Shown in pieces: positions 7,947 to 18,483 of a DNA stretch of 37,068 bases. The notes under the pieces were generated by a model, which was not told where the DNA came from, made no database searches, and saw nothing but the letters and a program-made list of their open reading frames with translations. This DNA comes from an uncultured Clostridia bacterium (lineage in GTDB: Bacteria > Bacillota > Clostridia > Christensenellales > Borkfalkiaceae). How positions within the stretch are numbered: position 1 is the first letter of the stretch; every line of letters begins with the position of its first letter. A program made the translations under genes and the position numbers. The DNA lies in assembly GCA_947631905.1 (NCBI GenBank), contig CANRND010000022.1:1-37068 (forward strand). Reading direction: 5' to 3'.

Positions 7947-8903
7947 ATGAGATTTCGCAACGCATTCCGCATGGTGATAAACAACTTCGGCAACGTCTAT
8001 AAGCTGTTGCTCTTCCGTTTGGTCACCAATATTCTGTTCCTCAGTTTGTCTTACGCCGTCATTACGCTGGGGCTTCATGTGATTTTATACAGCACCGAGG
8101 CGCATAAGATTATCGAACTTCTCGGGGAGTTTTTCAAATCGCTCTCCTCGGGCGATACCGAATTTTTGTCGGGGTTCAGCACGGTTTTCAACCAAGCGAT
8201 CGCAGATTTTCTCGCTCTTTTGAGCGAACGCATCGGCGAGATCGTCGGGTCCGTGGTCGGCGTGGCGCTCTTGTATCTTGTTTCGCGGTTCGTGAGCGGC
8301 ACTTCCATGCTTGCGATGGGTACCATCCTCAACGACAAGATGGAAACCTACGGCAATACCCGTTTCGCGTCCGCGTACTTCAAAAATCTCACGCGCGCCA
8401 CCCTCTACCACCTTGCGTACGTTCCCGTGTCTTTCATCTACGATCTCGCGGCGCTCGTCGTTTGCTGGTTTTTCTTCTTATACACCCCGTCGTTCCTGCC
8501 GTCGTGGGGGTTCGTCACGGTATTTATCGGGCTTGCGCTCTCCATGACGGCGTTCATCTGTCTGCAAGCGCTCAAAATGACGTTTATCTCCGCGTGGATC
8601 CCCGGGATCGTTACGGACGGCAAGGGGGTATTTACCGCTTGCCGCGACAGTTTCCACATGGTGAAAGGGTTTGCAGGCAGGTTTTCGGGGTTCCTCATTG
8701 CGATCTATCTCATCGTCATCGTCAACATTCTGTGCGCGGCCTGCACGTTCGGAAGCTCCCTTCTCATCACCATTCCCGCGAGCTATCTGTTTCTTTTGAG
8801 TTTGCAGTTCGTCAACTATTACGAGGATACGGGGAAGAAGTATTTCCTCTCTTACCGTAAAATTTCGGGCGCGGACGGCAAACCAGAGGGAATGGGGGAC
8901 TGA
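7947..8903 (+). CDS. Multi-spanning membrane protein, function unknown (318 residues)
   Basis: The second of an adjacent pair of polytopic proteins. Helices are expected at about residues 18-48, 88-120, 150-180, 185-210 and 245-285. Between them lie amphipathic segments such as FGSSLLITIPASYLFLLSLQFVNYYED near the end, which recalls membrane proteins of the DUF975 or glycerophosphodiesterase-associated types only in general shape. The N-terminus MRFRNAFRMVINNFGNVYKLL is basic and amphipathic. The start codon follows GGGAGC. The short spacing to the upstream gene implies coupling. The specific role is unknown. Confidence 0.72.
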   Translation: MRFRNAFRMVINNFGNVYKLLLFRLVTNILFLSLSYAVITLGLHVILYSTEAHKIIELLGEFFKSLSSGDTEFLSGFSTVFNQAIADFLALLSERIGEIVGSVVGVALLYLVSRFVSGTSMLAMGTILNDKMETYGNTRFASAYFKNLTRATLYHLAYVPVSFIYDLAALVVCWFFFLYTPSFLPSWGFVTVFIGLALSMTAFICLQALKMTFISAWIPGIVTDGKGVFTACRDSFHMVKGFAGRFSGFLIAIYLIVIVNILCAACTFGSSLLITIPASYLFLLSLQFVNYYEDTGKKYFLSYRKISGADGKPEGMGD

Positions 8904-8957
8904 CCGCATTTTGAACGGAAAATTATAAGATCCTCTCAAAGGGGGGGAAGGAGAAAT

Positions 8958-10673
8958 ATGACATATCAGGAAAATTACGAAAAATGGCTGAACGATCCGA
9001 GGCTTCCCGCGGCGTGCAGAGAGAGCCTCGCGGCGATCGCGGACGACGAAAAGGAGAAAGAGTACCGTTTCGGCGGCGAACTCGAATTCGGCACGGCGGG
9101 CATGCGCGGGATCATCGGTTGCGGCATGAACATGATGAACGTGTTCACCGTCATGCGCGCCACGCAGGGGCTTTCGGAGTACGTCAAAACGCTAGGGAAA
9201 GAGGCGATGGACCGCGGGGTCGTCATCTCTTACGATACAAGAAGAAACAGCCGCCTGTTTGCGGAAAAGACCGCGGCGGTCCTCGCAAAGAACGGCATCA
9301 AGGCCTATCTCTTCGATGACGTTCATCCCGTTCCCATGCTCTCCTATGCGGTGCGCTATCTCGGCACGGTCGCGGGCGTCATGATCACCGCCTCCCACAA
9401 TCCCAAAGAGTATAACGGCTATAAAGTTTACGGCGAGGACGGGGCGCAGATGTCCCCCGAGGCGACCGCGATCGTGGTGGACTACATCAAGAAGATCGGC
9501 GACTATCTCTCCGTCTCGGGCGACGAAAACAGCCCGCTCATCCAACCCGTTCCCGCCGAGGTGGACGACACCTACATTGCGGCGCTCTCCAAGCTCACGC
9601 TGTCGCGCGAGGCGGTGGAAAAGTGCGGGAAGGACTTGAAACTCGTCTATACTCCCGTCCACGGTTCGGGGTACGTTCCCGTCATGCGCATTTTGAAAAA
9701 GCTCGGCATCAACGTGACGGTGGTGGAAGAACAGACGACGAAAGATCCCGAGTTCTCCACCGTGAAAGTGCCGAATCCCGAGTTCAAAGAGACGCTTTCA
9801 ATGGGCATCGCGCTCGCTAACAAGATCCATGCGGACGTCGTATTCGGCACCGACCCCGATTCCGACCGTTTAGGCGTTGCCGTCAAAAACGGGCAGGGCG
9901 AGTTTGTCGCGCTCTCGGGCAACCAGGTGGGCATTCTGCTCCTCGATTACATCCTCACGAGGCTGAAAGAGGAAAACGCTCTCCCCGAAAATGCCGCGGT
10001 CGTCAAATCGTTCGTCTCTACGGGCATGGCAAGGGCGATCTGCGAGGAATTCGGCGTGGCGCTCTTTGAAACGCCCGTCGGCTTCAAGTTCATCGGGGAA
10101 AAGATCAAGCAGTGGGAGCAGGACGGCTCGCATACCTATGTGTTCGGGTTTGAGGAGAGCTGCGGGTATCTGCGCGGCACCCATGCGCGCGATAAGGATG
10201 CGGTCGTCGCCTCCATGCTCTGCGCCGAAATGGTGTGTTATTACACCTATATCGGCAAGACGGTGTACCAAAGATTGCAGGAGATCTACAAAAAGTACGG
10301 CTATGTTCTCGATCTGAATATCTCCGTCCAGTATTCGGGCCTCAACGCAATGAAAGAGATGAACGCGGTAGTGGACGCGCTCAAAACCGTGAATGTGGAA
10401 AAATTCGGCTCTTTCGCGGTAGAAGCGGTGCGCGACTATTCCAAAGACGTGCGCAGGGCAAAGGACGGCACGGAGTCGGCGCTCAACATTCCGAAGTGCA
10501 ACTGCGTCTATTACGAGCTTGCGGGCGGCAGTTTCGTGTGCGTGCGCCCGAGCGGCACCGAACCAAAACTGAAAATTTATTTCTCCATCCGCGCAAAGGA
10601 CGAGGCGGCGGCGAACGCCGAACTTGCCCTCGTCAGGGCGGATGTGGAAAAATTGCTCGCCTCTGTCAAGTAA
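8958..10673 (+). CDS. pgcA: Phosphoglucomutase/phosphomannomutase (alpha-D-phosphohexomutase family)
   Basis: This 571-residue cytoplasmic enzyme interconverts hexose 1- and 6-phosphates, feeding UDP-glucose and cell-wall or glycolipid precursors. The catalytic serine loop TASHNPK is at residues 144-150 (phosphoserine S146). The magnesium loop DPDSDR is at 299-304, the sugar-binding loop GFEESCGY is near 394, and the phosphate-binding RPSGTEPK is near the C-terminus. The domain order and length match PgcA/YhxB-type enzymes of Firmicutes. AAGGAG lies 4 nt before the ATG. The 3' end overlaps the first of two palindromes that precede the next gene. Confidence 0.95.
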   Translation: MTYQENYEKWLNDPRLPAACRESLAAIADDEKEKEYRFGGELEFGTAGMRGIIGCGMNMMNVFTVMRATQGLSEYVKTLGKEAMDRGVVISYDTRRNSRLFAEKTAAVLAKNGIKAYLFDDVHPVPMLSYAVRYLGTVAGVMITASHNPKEYNGYKVYGEDGAQMSPEATAIVVDYIKKIGDYLSVSGDENSPLIQPVPAEVDDTYIAALSKLTLSREAVEKCGKDLKLVYTPVHGSGYVPVMRILKKLGINVTVVEEQTTKDPEFSTVKVPNPEFKETLSMGIALANKIHADVVFGTDPDSDRLGVAVKNGQGEFVALSGNQVGILLLDYILTRLKEENALPENAAVVKSFVSTGMARAICEEFGVALFETPVGFKFIGEKIKQWEQDGSHTYVFGFEESCGYLRGTHARDKDAVVASMLCAEMVCYYTYIGKTVYQRLQEIYKKYGYVLDLNISVQYSGLNAMKEMNAVVDALKTVNVEKFGSFAVEAVRDYSKDVRRAKDGTESALNIPKCNCVYYELAGGSFVCVRPSGTEPKLKIYFSIRAKDEAAANAELALVRADVEKLLASVK

Positions 10674-10718
10674 AATATCTTGACAAATAGAAAGGTTGTC
10701 AAGTGAAACCACTTGACA
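10664..10718. promoter_or_regulatory. Two tandem 22-bp palindromes at the pgcA/egsA junction
   Basis: TGTCAAG-N8-CTTGACA occurs at 10664-10685 and again at 10697-10718, exactly 33 bp apart. The first contains the end of the mutase gene and its stop codon. The second contains the GTG start candidate at 10703, and its arms extend to 9 bp (10697-10705 with 10710-10718). The arm at 10696-10703 can also pair with 10679-10686, so alternative RNA hairpins are possible. It could be a pair of operator sites for a dimeric regulator on one face of the DNA, or an RNA switch over the start of the next gene. Confidence 0.6.
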
Positions 10719-11851
10719 GGGACACTATGGACATTCGGTTATTATCGCAAAAATTCGGCGTGAATGCGGAAGCGGGGGAAAAGGGAAACTTTCCCCGCTT
10801 TTTGCAGTCGGTCAAAGGCAAGCGCGTTCTTGTCGTCACCGACGAAAATACTTTGCCGCTCTCACGGGACGTCGTGTCTGCGCTAAGGGAAAACGGAGCT
10901 ACGGCGCTGCCGCTCTCTTTCCCCGAACGCGAACCCGTGGCGGACGAAAAGACGGTGGAAGCCGCAAGAAAGGCGGGGGAGAGCGCGGACTATCTGCTCG
11001 CTGTCGGCGCGGGGACCCTCAACGACGTCTGCAAGCGCGCGGGATTTCTGCTCAATAAGCCGAGCGGCGTGTTTGCCACCGCTCCCTCTATGGACGGCTT
11101 TACTTCGGGCGTGACCCCGCTCATCGAAAACGGGTTCAAGATCACGCGCAGCGCGCAGGTCGCAAAGGACGTTCTCATCGACCGTTCCGTTCTGAAAGCC
11201 GCGCCCCGCCCGATGATCGGCGCGGGCGTGGGGGACATCCTCGCAAAGTACTGTTGCCTTACCGATTGGCGGATCTCCTCCTATCTCACGGGAGAAGAGT
11301 ACAACAAAGAGGCGGCGGATCTCATGTACGAGGCGGTGAGGGCGTGCGACAAGAGCGTTCCCGCCCTGATAGACGGCGAAGAGAGCGGCGTTATGCGGCT
11401 CATGGAGGCATTGCTCATCTCGGGATACGCGATGGTGATCGCGGGCAATTCCCGCCCCGCCTCGGGCGCGGAACATCACATGAGCCACTTTCTCGAAATG
11501 GACTTTTTGCGCCGCGGAGAGCGCATCCCCCTGCACGGGATCAAGGTCGGTCTCGGCACGGCGGTCTCCCTCTGGCTGTATCGCCATCTCAAAGAGTTCC
11601 CCGCGTTCGGCGGGTGCGAAAAAGTGTATGCCGAGGCGGAAAAACTGCCCGAGCCGCAGTACGTTCTGCAAATTCTGGGAAGTCTGGGCTGTCCTACCCG
11701 CTTTTCGGAGCTGGGCGTTTCCCGCGAGACGGTAAGGCGCATGCTCTTTGAGGCCTACAAGATCCGCGACCGCTTCACGATCCTTACCCTCTATTGCACA
11801 AAGGGCTTTATGGACGAAGCCGCGCCTGCCATTCTCGACGCGTTTTATTGA
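10703..11851 (+). CDS. egsA: sn-Glycerol-1-phosphate dehydrogenase (EgsA/AraM family)
   Basis: This iron-containing-alcohol-dehydrogenase-fold enzyme reduces dihydroxyacetone phosphate to sn-glycerol 1-phosphate with NAD(P)H. The visible family signatures are VGAGTLNDVCKRAG (dinucleotide-binding), PSMDGFTSGVTPLI, GAGVGDILAKYCCLTDWR (with the metal ligand D), and the metal-binding histidines in GAEHHMSHFLE and LHGIKVGLGTAVS. In B. subtilis AraM makes G1P for heptaprenylglyceryl phosphate. The bacterial product's fate here is unknown. The start is either GTG 10703 (AAAGG 7 nt upstream, 382 residues) or ATG 10727 (374 residues). The GTG lies inside a perfect hairpin. It sits 29 nt after the sugar-phosphate mutase. 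Confidence 0.88.
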   Translation: MKPLDRDTMDIRLLSQKFGVNAEAGEKGNFPRFLQSVKGKRVLVVTDENTLPLSRDVVSALRENGATALPLSFPEREPVADEKTVEAARKAGESADYLLAVGAGTLNDVCKRAGFLLNKPSGVFATAPSMDGFTSGVTPLIENGFKITRSAQVAKDVLIDRSVLKAAPRPMIGAGVGDILAKYCCLTDWRISSYLTGEEYNKEAADLMYEAVRACDKSVPALIDGEESGVMRLMEALLISGYAMVIAGNSRPASGAEHHMSHFLEMDFLRRGERIPLHGIKVGLGTAVSLWLYRHLKEFPAFGGCEKVYAEAEKLPEPQYVLQILGSLGCPTRFSELGVSRETVRRMLFEAYKIRDRFTILTLYCTKGFMDEAAPAILDAFY

Positions 11852-11940
11852 GCAGTCCTTTTCCGCAACGCGCTTTTGGCGGGAGAGGGAGGAGGCTACA
11901 AAAAAATTTGGAAAAAGCGTAAAAATACGGGTGAAAAAAA

Positions 11941-11969
11941 TTGACAAGCGCGGCGGCGTTTGCTATAAT
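11941..11969 (+). promoter_or_regulatory. Perfect consensus promoter of rpsU
   Basis: TTGACA (11941-11946), a 17-bp spacer and TATAAT (11964-11969) match the housekeeping consensus at every position, preceded by an A-rich UP-like stretch. The predicted start is near 11976. Confidence 0.9.
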
Positions 11970-12012
11970 AACCGAGTGAATAAGTGCTTCGGCGAAGGAG
12001 GGTTGAGAAAGG

Positions 12013-12189
12013 ATGTCCACGATCAAAGTCGGTGATAACGAAAATTTGGAGAGCGCTCTGCGCCGTTTCAAGAGAAAGTGTTCCCGCGACGGCATCATCG
12101 GAGATCTCCGTAAAAAAGAGTTCTACGAGAAACCTTCCGTCAAAAAGAGAAAGAAGTCCGAGGCGGCAAGAAAGAGAAGCAGAAACTGA
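12013..12189 (+). CDS. rpsU: 30S ribosomal protein S21
   Basis: This 58-residue basic protein starts [20 protein letters not shown] and ends in a lysine/arginine-rich tail ([15 protein letters not shown]), the normal layout and length of bS21 in Firmicutes. It binds the small subunit near the anti-Shine-Dalgarno end of 16S rRNA. The ATG follows AAGGAGGG by 10 nt. It is monocistronic, with a perfect consensus promoter and a strong terminator, and has no detectable partner genes such as yqeY next to it. Confidence 0.95.
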   Translation: MSTIKVGDNENLESALRRFKRKCSRDGIIGDLRKKEFYEKPSVKKRKKSEAARKRSRN

Positions 12190-12195
12190 AACAAG

Positions 12196-12227
12196 TTCCG
12201 TAACATTTCCGTTACGGAATTTTTTTT
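12196..12227 (+). terminator. Intrinsic terminator of rpsU
   Basis: TTCCGTAAC (12196-12204) pairs perfectly with GTTACGGAA (12211-12219) across a 6-nt loop and is followed by eight T (12220-12227). Confidence 0.93.
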
Positions 12228-12271
12228 GCGGATCTTGTCGAAAAAGGGAGAAACCCGAAAAAGGAGACGTT

Positions 12272-12664
12272 ATGGAACGTACTTGGAAAACACTTGCCAA
12301 AGAAGCAAAAGCGCGCATGAAGAAAGGATTTTGGCAAGAGTTCGGGGCGAAGCTCGACAGCGAGCGCTCCCATGCCAAAGAGCAGGGCATCAACGAGGGC
12401 AAGATGGAGCGCTATTTCCGCGAAAAAGTGGAGACCGAGATCCGCGGGGAAACGCCCGACGAATTTTATCTCAAAGTCCGCGACCTGCTCCTCAAAGAGG
12501 GAGAGGTGTCCGACGCGATCGGACGGCTCACCGACAAGGAGTATTACGCCACCCTCTCCTACGCGGAAAAACAGCGCTATACCCTCGAACTCTCGGAAAA
12601 ATATCTGCGCGCCCTCGAACGGTTCAAGCGGGAGTATGAGTTCGAGCTGAAAGGGCGGACATAA
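12272..12664 (+). CDS. Small charged helical protein, function unknown (130 residues)
   Basis: I do not recognise this protein. It is almost entirely helical and rich in Lys, Glu and Arg, with heptad-like spacing in MERTWKTLAKEAKARMKKGF and again at the C-terminus (YLRALERFKREYEFELKGRT), so coiled-coil contacts are likely. It has no signal peptide or membrane segment. The start is supported by AAGGAG 6 nt before the ATG. It lies between the rpsU terminator and the pcrA promoter, so it may be read by rpsU readthrough or by a promoter not identified here. Confidence 0.7.
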   Translation: MERTWKTLAKEAKARMKKGFWQEFGAKLDSERSHAKEQGINEGKMERYFREKVETEIRGETPDEFYLKVRDLLLKEGEVSDAIGRLTDKEYYATLSYAEKQRYTLELSEKYLRALERFKREYEFELKGRT

Positions 12665-12688
12665 AGCGGTTTTTCCGCGGGAAGATAC

Positions 12689-12717
12689 TTGCCTTTTGCG
12701 GGGACAGGTGGTATAAT
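12689..12717 (+). promoter_or_regulatory. Promoter of pcrA, placed for a leaderless mRNA
   Basis: TTGCCT (12689-12694), a 17-bp spacer and TATAAT (12712-12717) end only 8 nt before the ATG at 12726. A normal start 6-8 nt after the -10 box would fall at or within two bases of the initiation codon, and no Shine-Dalgarno sequence is present. Confidence 0.75.
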
Positions 12718-12725
12718 AAAAGAGT

Positions 12726-14993
12726 ATGAAACTCTTTGAAGAACTCAATGAAGAACAGAGATTGCCCGTAGAGGATACCGAGGGCGCCGTACTCGTTCTG
12801 GCGGGCGCGGGGAGCGGGAAAACGCGCGTACTCACCGCCCGTATCGCCCATCTGGTGGGCGACCTCGGCGTATCTCCCTCCAACATTCTTGCGATCACGT
12901 TCACGAACAAAGCCGCCGACGAAATGAAAGAGCGGCTTTTTGCAATTACCGAGATCGGCGGCATGTGGGTGTGTACCATCCACTCCATGTGCGTGAAAAT
13001 TTTGCGCATGTACGCCGAACGGAGAGGCTTGAACGAAAATTTTTCCATCTATTCCGAACAGGAGCGCGCCGCCGTCATCAAGCAGGCGGTCAAGGAATGC
13101 GGCTACGACGAGGAAAGTATTCTCAAAAGCGCGAAATATCATATTTCCAATGCGAAAATGCTCGGGCTTTCTCCCGAACAATACGGCGAGCGGTTCGCCC
13201 ATGAGCGCAATATCGACGCCGCGATGAAAGCGTTCGCGCTGTATAACCGTCATCTCAAACAGAACAACGCGCTCGACTTCGACGATCTTCTCATCGAGGC
13301 GCGCGATCTCCTCGCCGCCGACGCGGAGGCGCGGGAGTACCTTTCGGGGAAGTTCCGCTACATCCATGTGGACGAGTTCCAGGACACCAACGCCGTGCAG
13401 TTCGACATCATCAAAATGCTTGCGAGCGTACACGGAAATCTCTTTGTCGTGGGCGACGACGACCAGTCTATCTACGGCTGGCGGGGGGCGGAGATCACGA
13501 ATATTTTGCACTTCGAGCGCTCTTTCCCCGCGGCAAAGACGTATAAACTGCAACGCAATTACCGCTCCACGGGGTCTATCCTCGCGCTTGCGAACGCGTC
13601 GATCTCGCACAATTCCATGCGGAAGGGCAAAAAGCTCTGGACGGACAAAGGCGAGGGGGAAAAACCCGTGTTCTTCGAGGCGGACGAGGAGGCGGGCGAA
13701 GCGGGCTACTGCGCCCGCATCATCGCGGAATACCGCAACAAGGGGTACCGCCTTTCCGATTTCGCCGTTCTCATGCGCATCAACGCGCTCACCCGTTCGT
13801 TCGAGCAGGAATTTACCAAGTACAACCTCTCCTATAAAGTGTTCGGCGGCTTCCGCTTCTTTGAGCGCAAGGAGATCAAGGACGTTCTCGCCTATCTGCG
13901 CATCGTGTCGAACCCGTTCGACAGCGAGGCGGTGCAACGCGTGATCAACGTGCCGCGGCGGGGGATCGGGGAAAAGACGATCTCCACTTTGCAAGCCTAT
14001 GCGGACGCGGAGGAACTCTCCCTCTATGACGCCGTACTCGCCTGCGACGAACTGCCGCTGAACGAGGGAACGAGAGGGAAATTGCGGGCGTTCGGCAATT
14101 TTATCAAGGACCTTGTGATCCGCTCCGAGGAGTTGCCCCTCGACAAGCTCGTTTCCTATCTTATCAAGACGTCGGGCATCTACGATATGTATCTCGACGG
14201 CACGGATGAGGGGGCCGCAAAGCGCGCCAACCTCGACGAATTTCTCAACTCCGTGGAGGAGTTCGTGCGCATGAACGAGGGGGGGACCCTTTCGGACTAT
14301 TTGCAACAGATTACCCTTTACTCGGATACCGACGAGATGGACGACGGCGACTACATCACGCTTGCCACTATCCACGCCGTCAAAGGACTGGAATTTCGCT
14401 GTGTGTTCCTCTGCGGGCTTGAAGAGAACATCATGCCCGCTTCTCGCGCGTTCGACGATCCCAAGTCGTTTGAAGAGGAGCGGCGGCTCATGTATGTCGC
14501 CATCACCCGCGCGAAAGAAAAACTCTGGCTCACACGGAGCCGCAGCCGCTATCTCTATGGGAGACGGGAACCCACCATGCGCTCCCGCTTTGTGGAGGAA
14601 CTTCGGGGCGAATTAAATCTTTACGACCCGCGGGCGCGCTATACGGGCGATTTCGGCTACGAGAGGCGGGGCGGCTACGGGGGCTACCGCGGAGCGTTCC
14701 AACGCATGGACGACGACGGGAGTTTTGCCTACGGAAGCGCGGCAAAACGTCCGCCCGCGGGACCGCCGCAAAGGCCGCAACCCTCCCCGGCGGGACCCGC
14801 GGCGAGGTCCTCGTCGGGCGTGGACCTTTCCCGCCTGGCGGTGGGAACGAAAGTTAGCCATCCCCGCTTCGGGACGGGAGTGATCGTGGCAAGGCGCAAC
14901 GAGTCGGTCAATCTCATCGTCACCGTAAAGTTCGAGGCGGCGGGCAACAAGGATTTGGCGGCCGCGCTTGCGCCGCTCACCGTTTTGGAATAG
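12726..14993 (+). CDS. pcrA: ATP-dependent 3'-5' DNA helicase PcrA/UvrD
   Basis: This superfamily 1A helicase acts in DNA repair, rolling-circle replication and removal of stalled RNA polymerase. Walker A AGAGSGKT is at residues 26-33. ITFTNKAADEMKER (motif Ia), DEFQDTN (Walker B), DDDQSIYGWRGA (motif III), LQRNYRS (motif IV), ATIHAVKGLEFRCVFLCGL (motif V) and ERRLMYVAITRAK (motif VI) follow in the correct order. The C-terminus has a long Gly/Arg/Pro linker (about 640-695) and a Tudor-like RNA-polymerase-binding domain containing VGTKVSHPRFGTGVIV. The 755-residue length is normal. ligA starts 20 nt downstream and is probably co-transcribed, as in B. subtilis. Confidence 0.96.
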   Translation: MKLFEELNEEQRLPVEDTEGAVLVLAGAGSGKTRVLTARIAHLVGDLGVSPSNILAITFTNKAADEMKERLFAITEIGGMWVCTIHSMCVKILRMYAERRGLNENFSIYSEQERAAVIKQAVKECGYDEESILKSAKYHISNAKMLGLSPEQYGERFAHERNIDAAMKAFALYNRHLKQNNALDFDDLLIEARDLLAADAEAREYLSGKFRYIHVDEFQDTNAVQFDIIKMLASVHGNLFVVGDDDQSIYGWRGAEITNILHFERSFPAAKTYKLQRNYRSTGSILALANASISHNSMRKGKKLWTDKGEGEKPVFFEADEEAGEAGYCARIIAEYRNKGYRLSDFAVLMRINALTRSFEQEFTKYNLSYKVFGGFRFFERKEIKDVLAYLRIVSNPFDSEAVQRVINVPRRGIGEKTISTLQAYADAEELSLYDAVLACDELPLNEGTRGKLRAFGNFIKDLVIRSEELPLDKLVSYLIKTSGIYDMYLDGTDEGAAKRANLDEFLNSVEEFVRMNEGGTLSDYLQQITLYSDTDEMDDGDYITLATIHAVKGLEFRCVFLCGLEENIMPASRAFDDPKSFEEERRLMYVAITRAKEKLWLTRSRSRYLYGRREPTMRSRFVEELRGELNLYDPRARYTGDFGYERRGGYGGYRGAFQRMDDDGSFAYGSAAKRPPAGPPQRPQPSPAGPAARSSSGVDLSRLAVGTKVSHPRFGTGVIVARRNESVNLIVTVKFEAAGNKDLAAALAPLTVLE

Positions 14994-15000
14994 TTTGTAA

Positions 15001-16953
<1,953 letters not shown>

Positions 16954-16964
16954 GCGCAAAAAAC

Positions 16965-16993
16965 TTGCGTGTTCGCGGGGAATGTGCTATAAT
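16965..16993 (+). promoter_or_regulatory. Promoter of the yicC-gmk-rpoZ operon
   Basis: TTGCGT (16965-16970) and TATAAT (16988-16993) have a 17-bp spacer. The start near 17000 gives a leader of about 42 nt with AGGGTGAT before the ATG at 17042. Confidence 0.75.
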
Positions 16994-17041
16994 GATCGCA
17001 CGGGGCGGTTTGCGCCCCAGACAAAAGCAGGGTGATAAGAC

Positions 17042-17914
17042 ATGTACAGCATGACAGGGTTCGGCAAGGGAGATTTCCGCGAGGGCGGGTTGGAGATCGG
17101 CGTGGAGTTGAAGTCGGTCAACAACCGCTTTTTGGACGTCTCCGTCAAATGTCCGCACATTCTCAATCCCTATGAAGAGACGGTCCGCACCCTCGTCAGG
17201 GAGAGCCTCTCCCGCGGACATGTGGACGTGTTCGTGAGCGTACTCGACAAGCGGGAAAAGGAGCGCAAACTCTATGTCGATCTCGCGGCGGCGCGCGCCT
17301 ATGCGGAAGCGGCGAAGCGTTTGAAAGAGACCTTTCCCGATCTCGTGGACGATACCACCGTCACCTTTCTTCTCAAATCGCCCGACGTGGTGCGTACGGA
17401 AGAGCCTACGGAGGCGGACGAGGCGCTTGCAGAGGGGTTGAAACGCGCCCTCGGCGCGGCGCTTGCCGCCCTCAAAGCCATGCGGCTGAAAGAGGGGGAA
17501 CGGCTGAAAGCCGATCTTCTGTCCCGCATGGAGACGATCGCGGAACTGCGCGCAAAGATCGCGGAGCGCGCCCCGCTCGTTTCGGAGGAGTACCGCAAAA
17601 AACTCACCGAGCGCGTGACGGAATTTTTGGGCGGAAAAGTGGACGAAAGCCGCATTCTGACCGAGGCCGCCGTGTTTGCGGATAAGTGCAATATCGACGA
17701 GGAACTTACCCGCCTTGCCTCCCATATTACAGAGTTCCGGAAGATCTGCGAAGAACCCATCGTGGGCAGGAAGCTCGACTTCCTCGTGCAGGAATTTAAC
17801 CGCGAATGCAACACGGTTTGCAGTAAAAGCAACGACGCGCGTATTACGGCGTTCGCCCTTGAAATGAAAAACGAAATCGAAAAAGTGCGGGAGCAAATCC
17901 AGAATCTCGAATGA
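17042..17914 (+). CDS. yicC: YicC/YloC family endoribonuclease
   Basis: This 290-residue protein has the family's N-terminal MYSMTGFGKG and the C-terminal DUF1732 segment ending FLVQEFNRECNTVCSKSND. A central charged coiled region covers about residues 90-190. E. coli YicC cleaves RNA and takes part in small-RNA decay, and the B. subtilis homologue is YloC. It heads the same neighbourhood as in Bacillus. Its stop overlaps the gmk start by ATGA, so the two are coupled. The remA gene that sits between them in B. subtilis is absent. Confidence 0.92.
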   Translation: MYSMTGFGKGDFREGGLEIGVELKSVNNRFLDVSVKCPHILNPYEETVRTLVRESLSRGHVDVFVSVLDKREKERKLYVDLAAARAYAEAAKRLKETFPDLVDDTTVTFLLKSPDVVRTEEPTEADEALAEGLKRALGAALAALKAMRLKEGERLKADLLSRMETIAELRAKIAERAPLVSEEYRKKLTERVTEFLGGKVDESRILTEAAVFADKCNIDEELTRLASHITEFRKICEEPIVGRKLDFLVQEFNRECNTVCSKSNDARITAFALEMKNEIEKVREQIQNLE

Positions 17915-18468
17915 AAAACATCTTATTTGTGATCTCCGGGCCTTCGGGCGTGGGAAAAGGTACGATGGTGAAGCGGCTTGCAAGCAAGGGGGAACTCGCG
18001 TTCTCCGTTTCCTGCACCACGCGCGCTCCCAGAGAGGGAGAGGCCGACGGCGTGCATTACTTTTTTCTCTCGGAGGAGGAGTTCTTAAAGCGCGTCGCAA
18101 ACAACGAATTTCTCGAATATGACAACCATTTCGGCAACTATTACGGGACCCTCCGTTCGTTTGTCGAAGAAAAACTCAAAAACGAATCGGTGATCCTCGA
18201 TCTCGACGTGGTGGGGGCGCTGAACTTGAAGCGGGTCTATCCCGAAGCGGTCCTCGTGATGCTTCTCCCGCCCGACAAAGAAGCGCTCAAAGAGCGGCTC
18301 ATCCACCGCCATTCCGAGACCCCGGAACAGATCGACGACAGGCTTGCCCGCGTCGACTACGAGCTTTCCCTGAAAGACCGTTTCGATTACACCGTGCTGA
18401 ACGATAAAGCGGACGAAGCCGAGCAACAGCTCCGTGAAATATATCTTCAAGAAAAAAACAAAGCGTAA
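17911..18468 (+). CDS. gmk: Guanylate kinase
   Basis: It phosphorylates GMP to GDP with ATP. The P-loop SGPSGVGKGT is at residues 9-18. The GMP-binding segment includes SCTTRAPREGEADGVHYFF, and the lid and C-terminal parts carry DLDVVGALNLK and RLIHRHSETPEQIDDR. The 185-residue length is at the short end of normal. It overlaps yicC by 4 nt and is followed 15 nt later by rpoZ, the usual Firmicutes order. Confidence 0.96.
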   Translation: MKNILFVISGPSGVGKGTMVKRLASKGELAFSVSCTTRAPREGEADGVHYFFLSEEEFLKRVANNEFLEYDNHFGNYYGTLRSFVEEKLKNESVILDLDVVGALNLKRVYPEAVLVMLLPPDKEALKERLIHRHSETPEQIDDRLARVDYELSLKDRFDYTVLNDKADEAEQQLREIYLQEKNKA

Positions 18469-18483
18469 ATAAGGAGACAGACC

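Noticed and set aside
12624-14375. Long open frame on the minus strand opposite pcrA (583 codons)
   Set aside because: It lies entirely opposite a gene with all SF1 helicase motifs. The composition is Arg/Val/His-rich, as expected for the shadow of GC-rich codons, and it has no ribosome-binding site or promoter.
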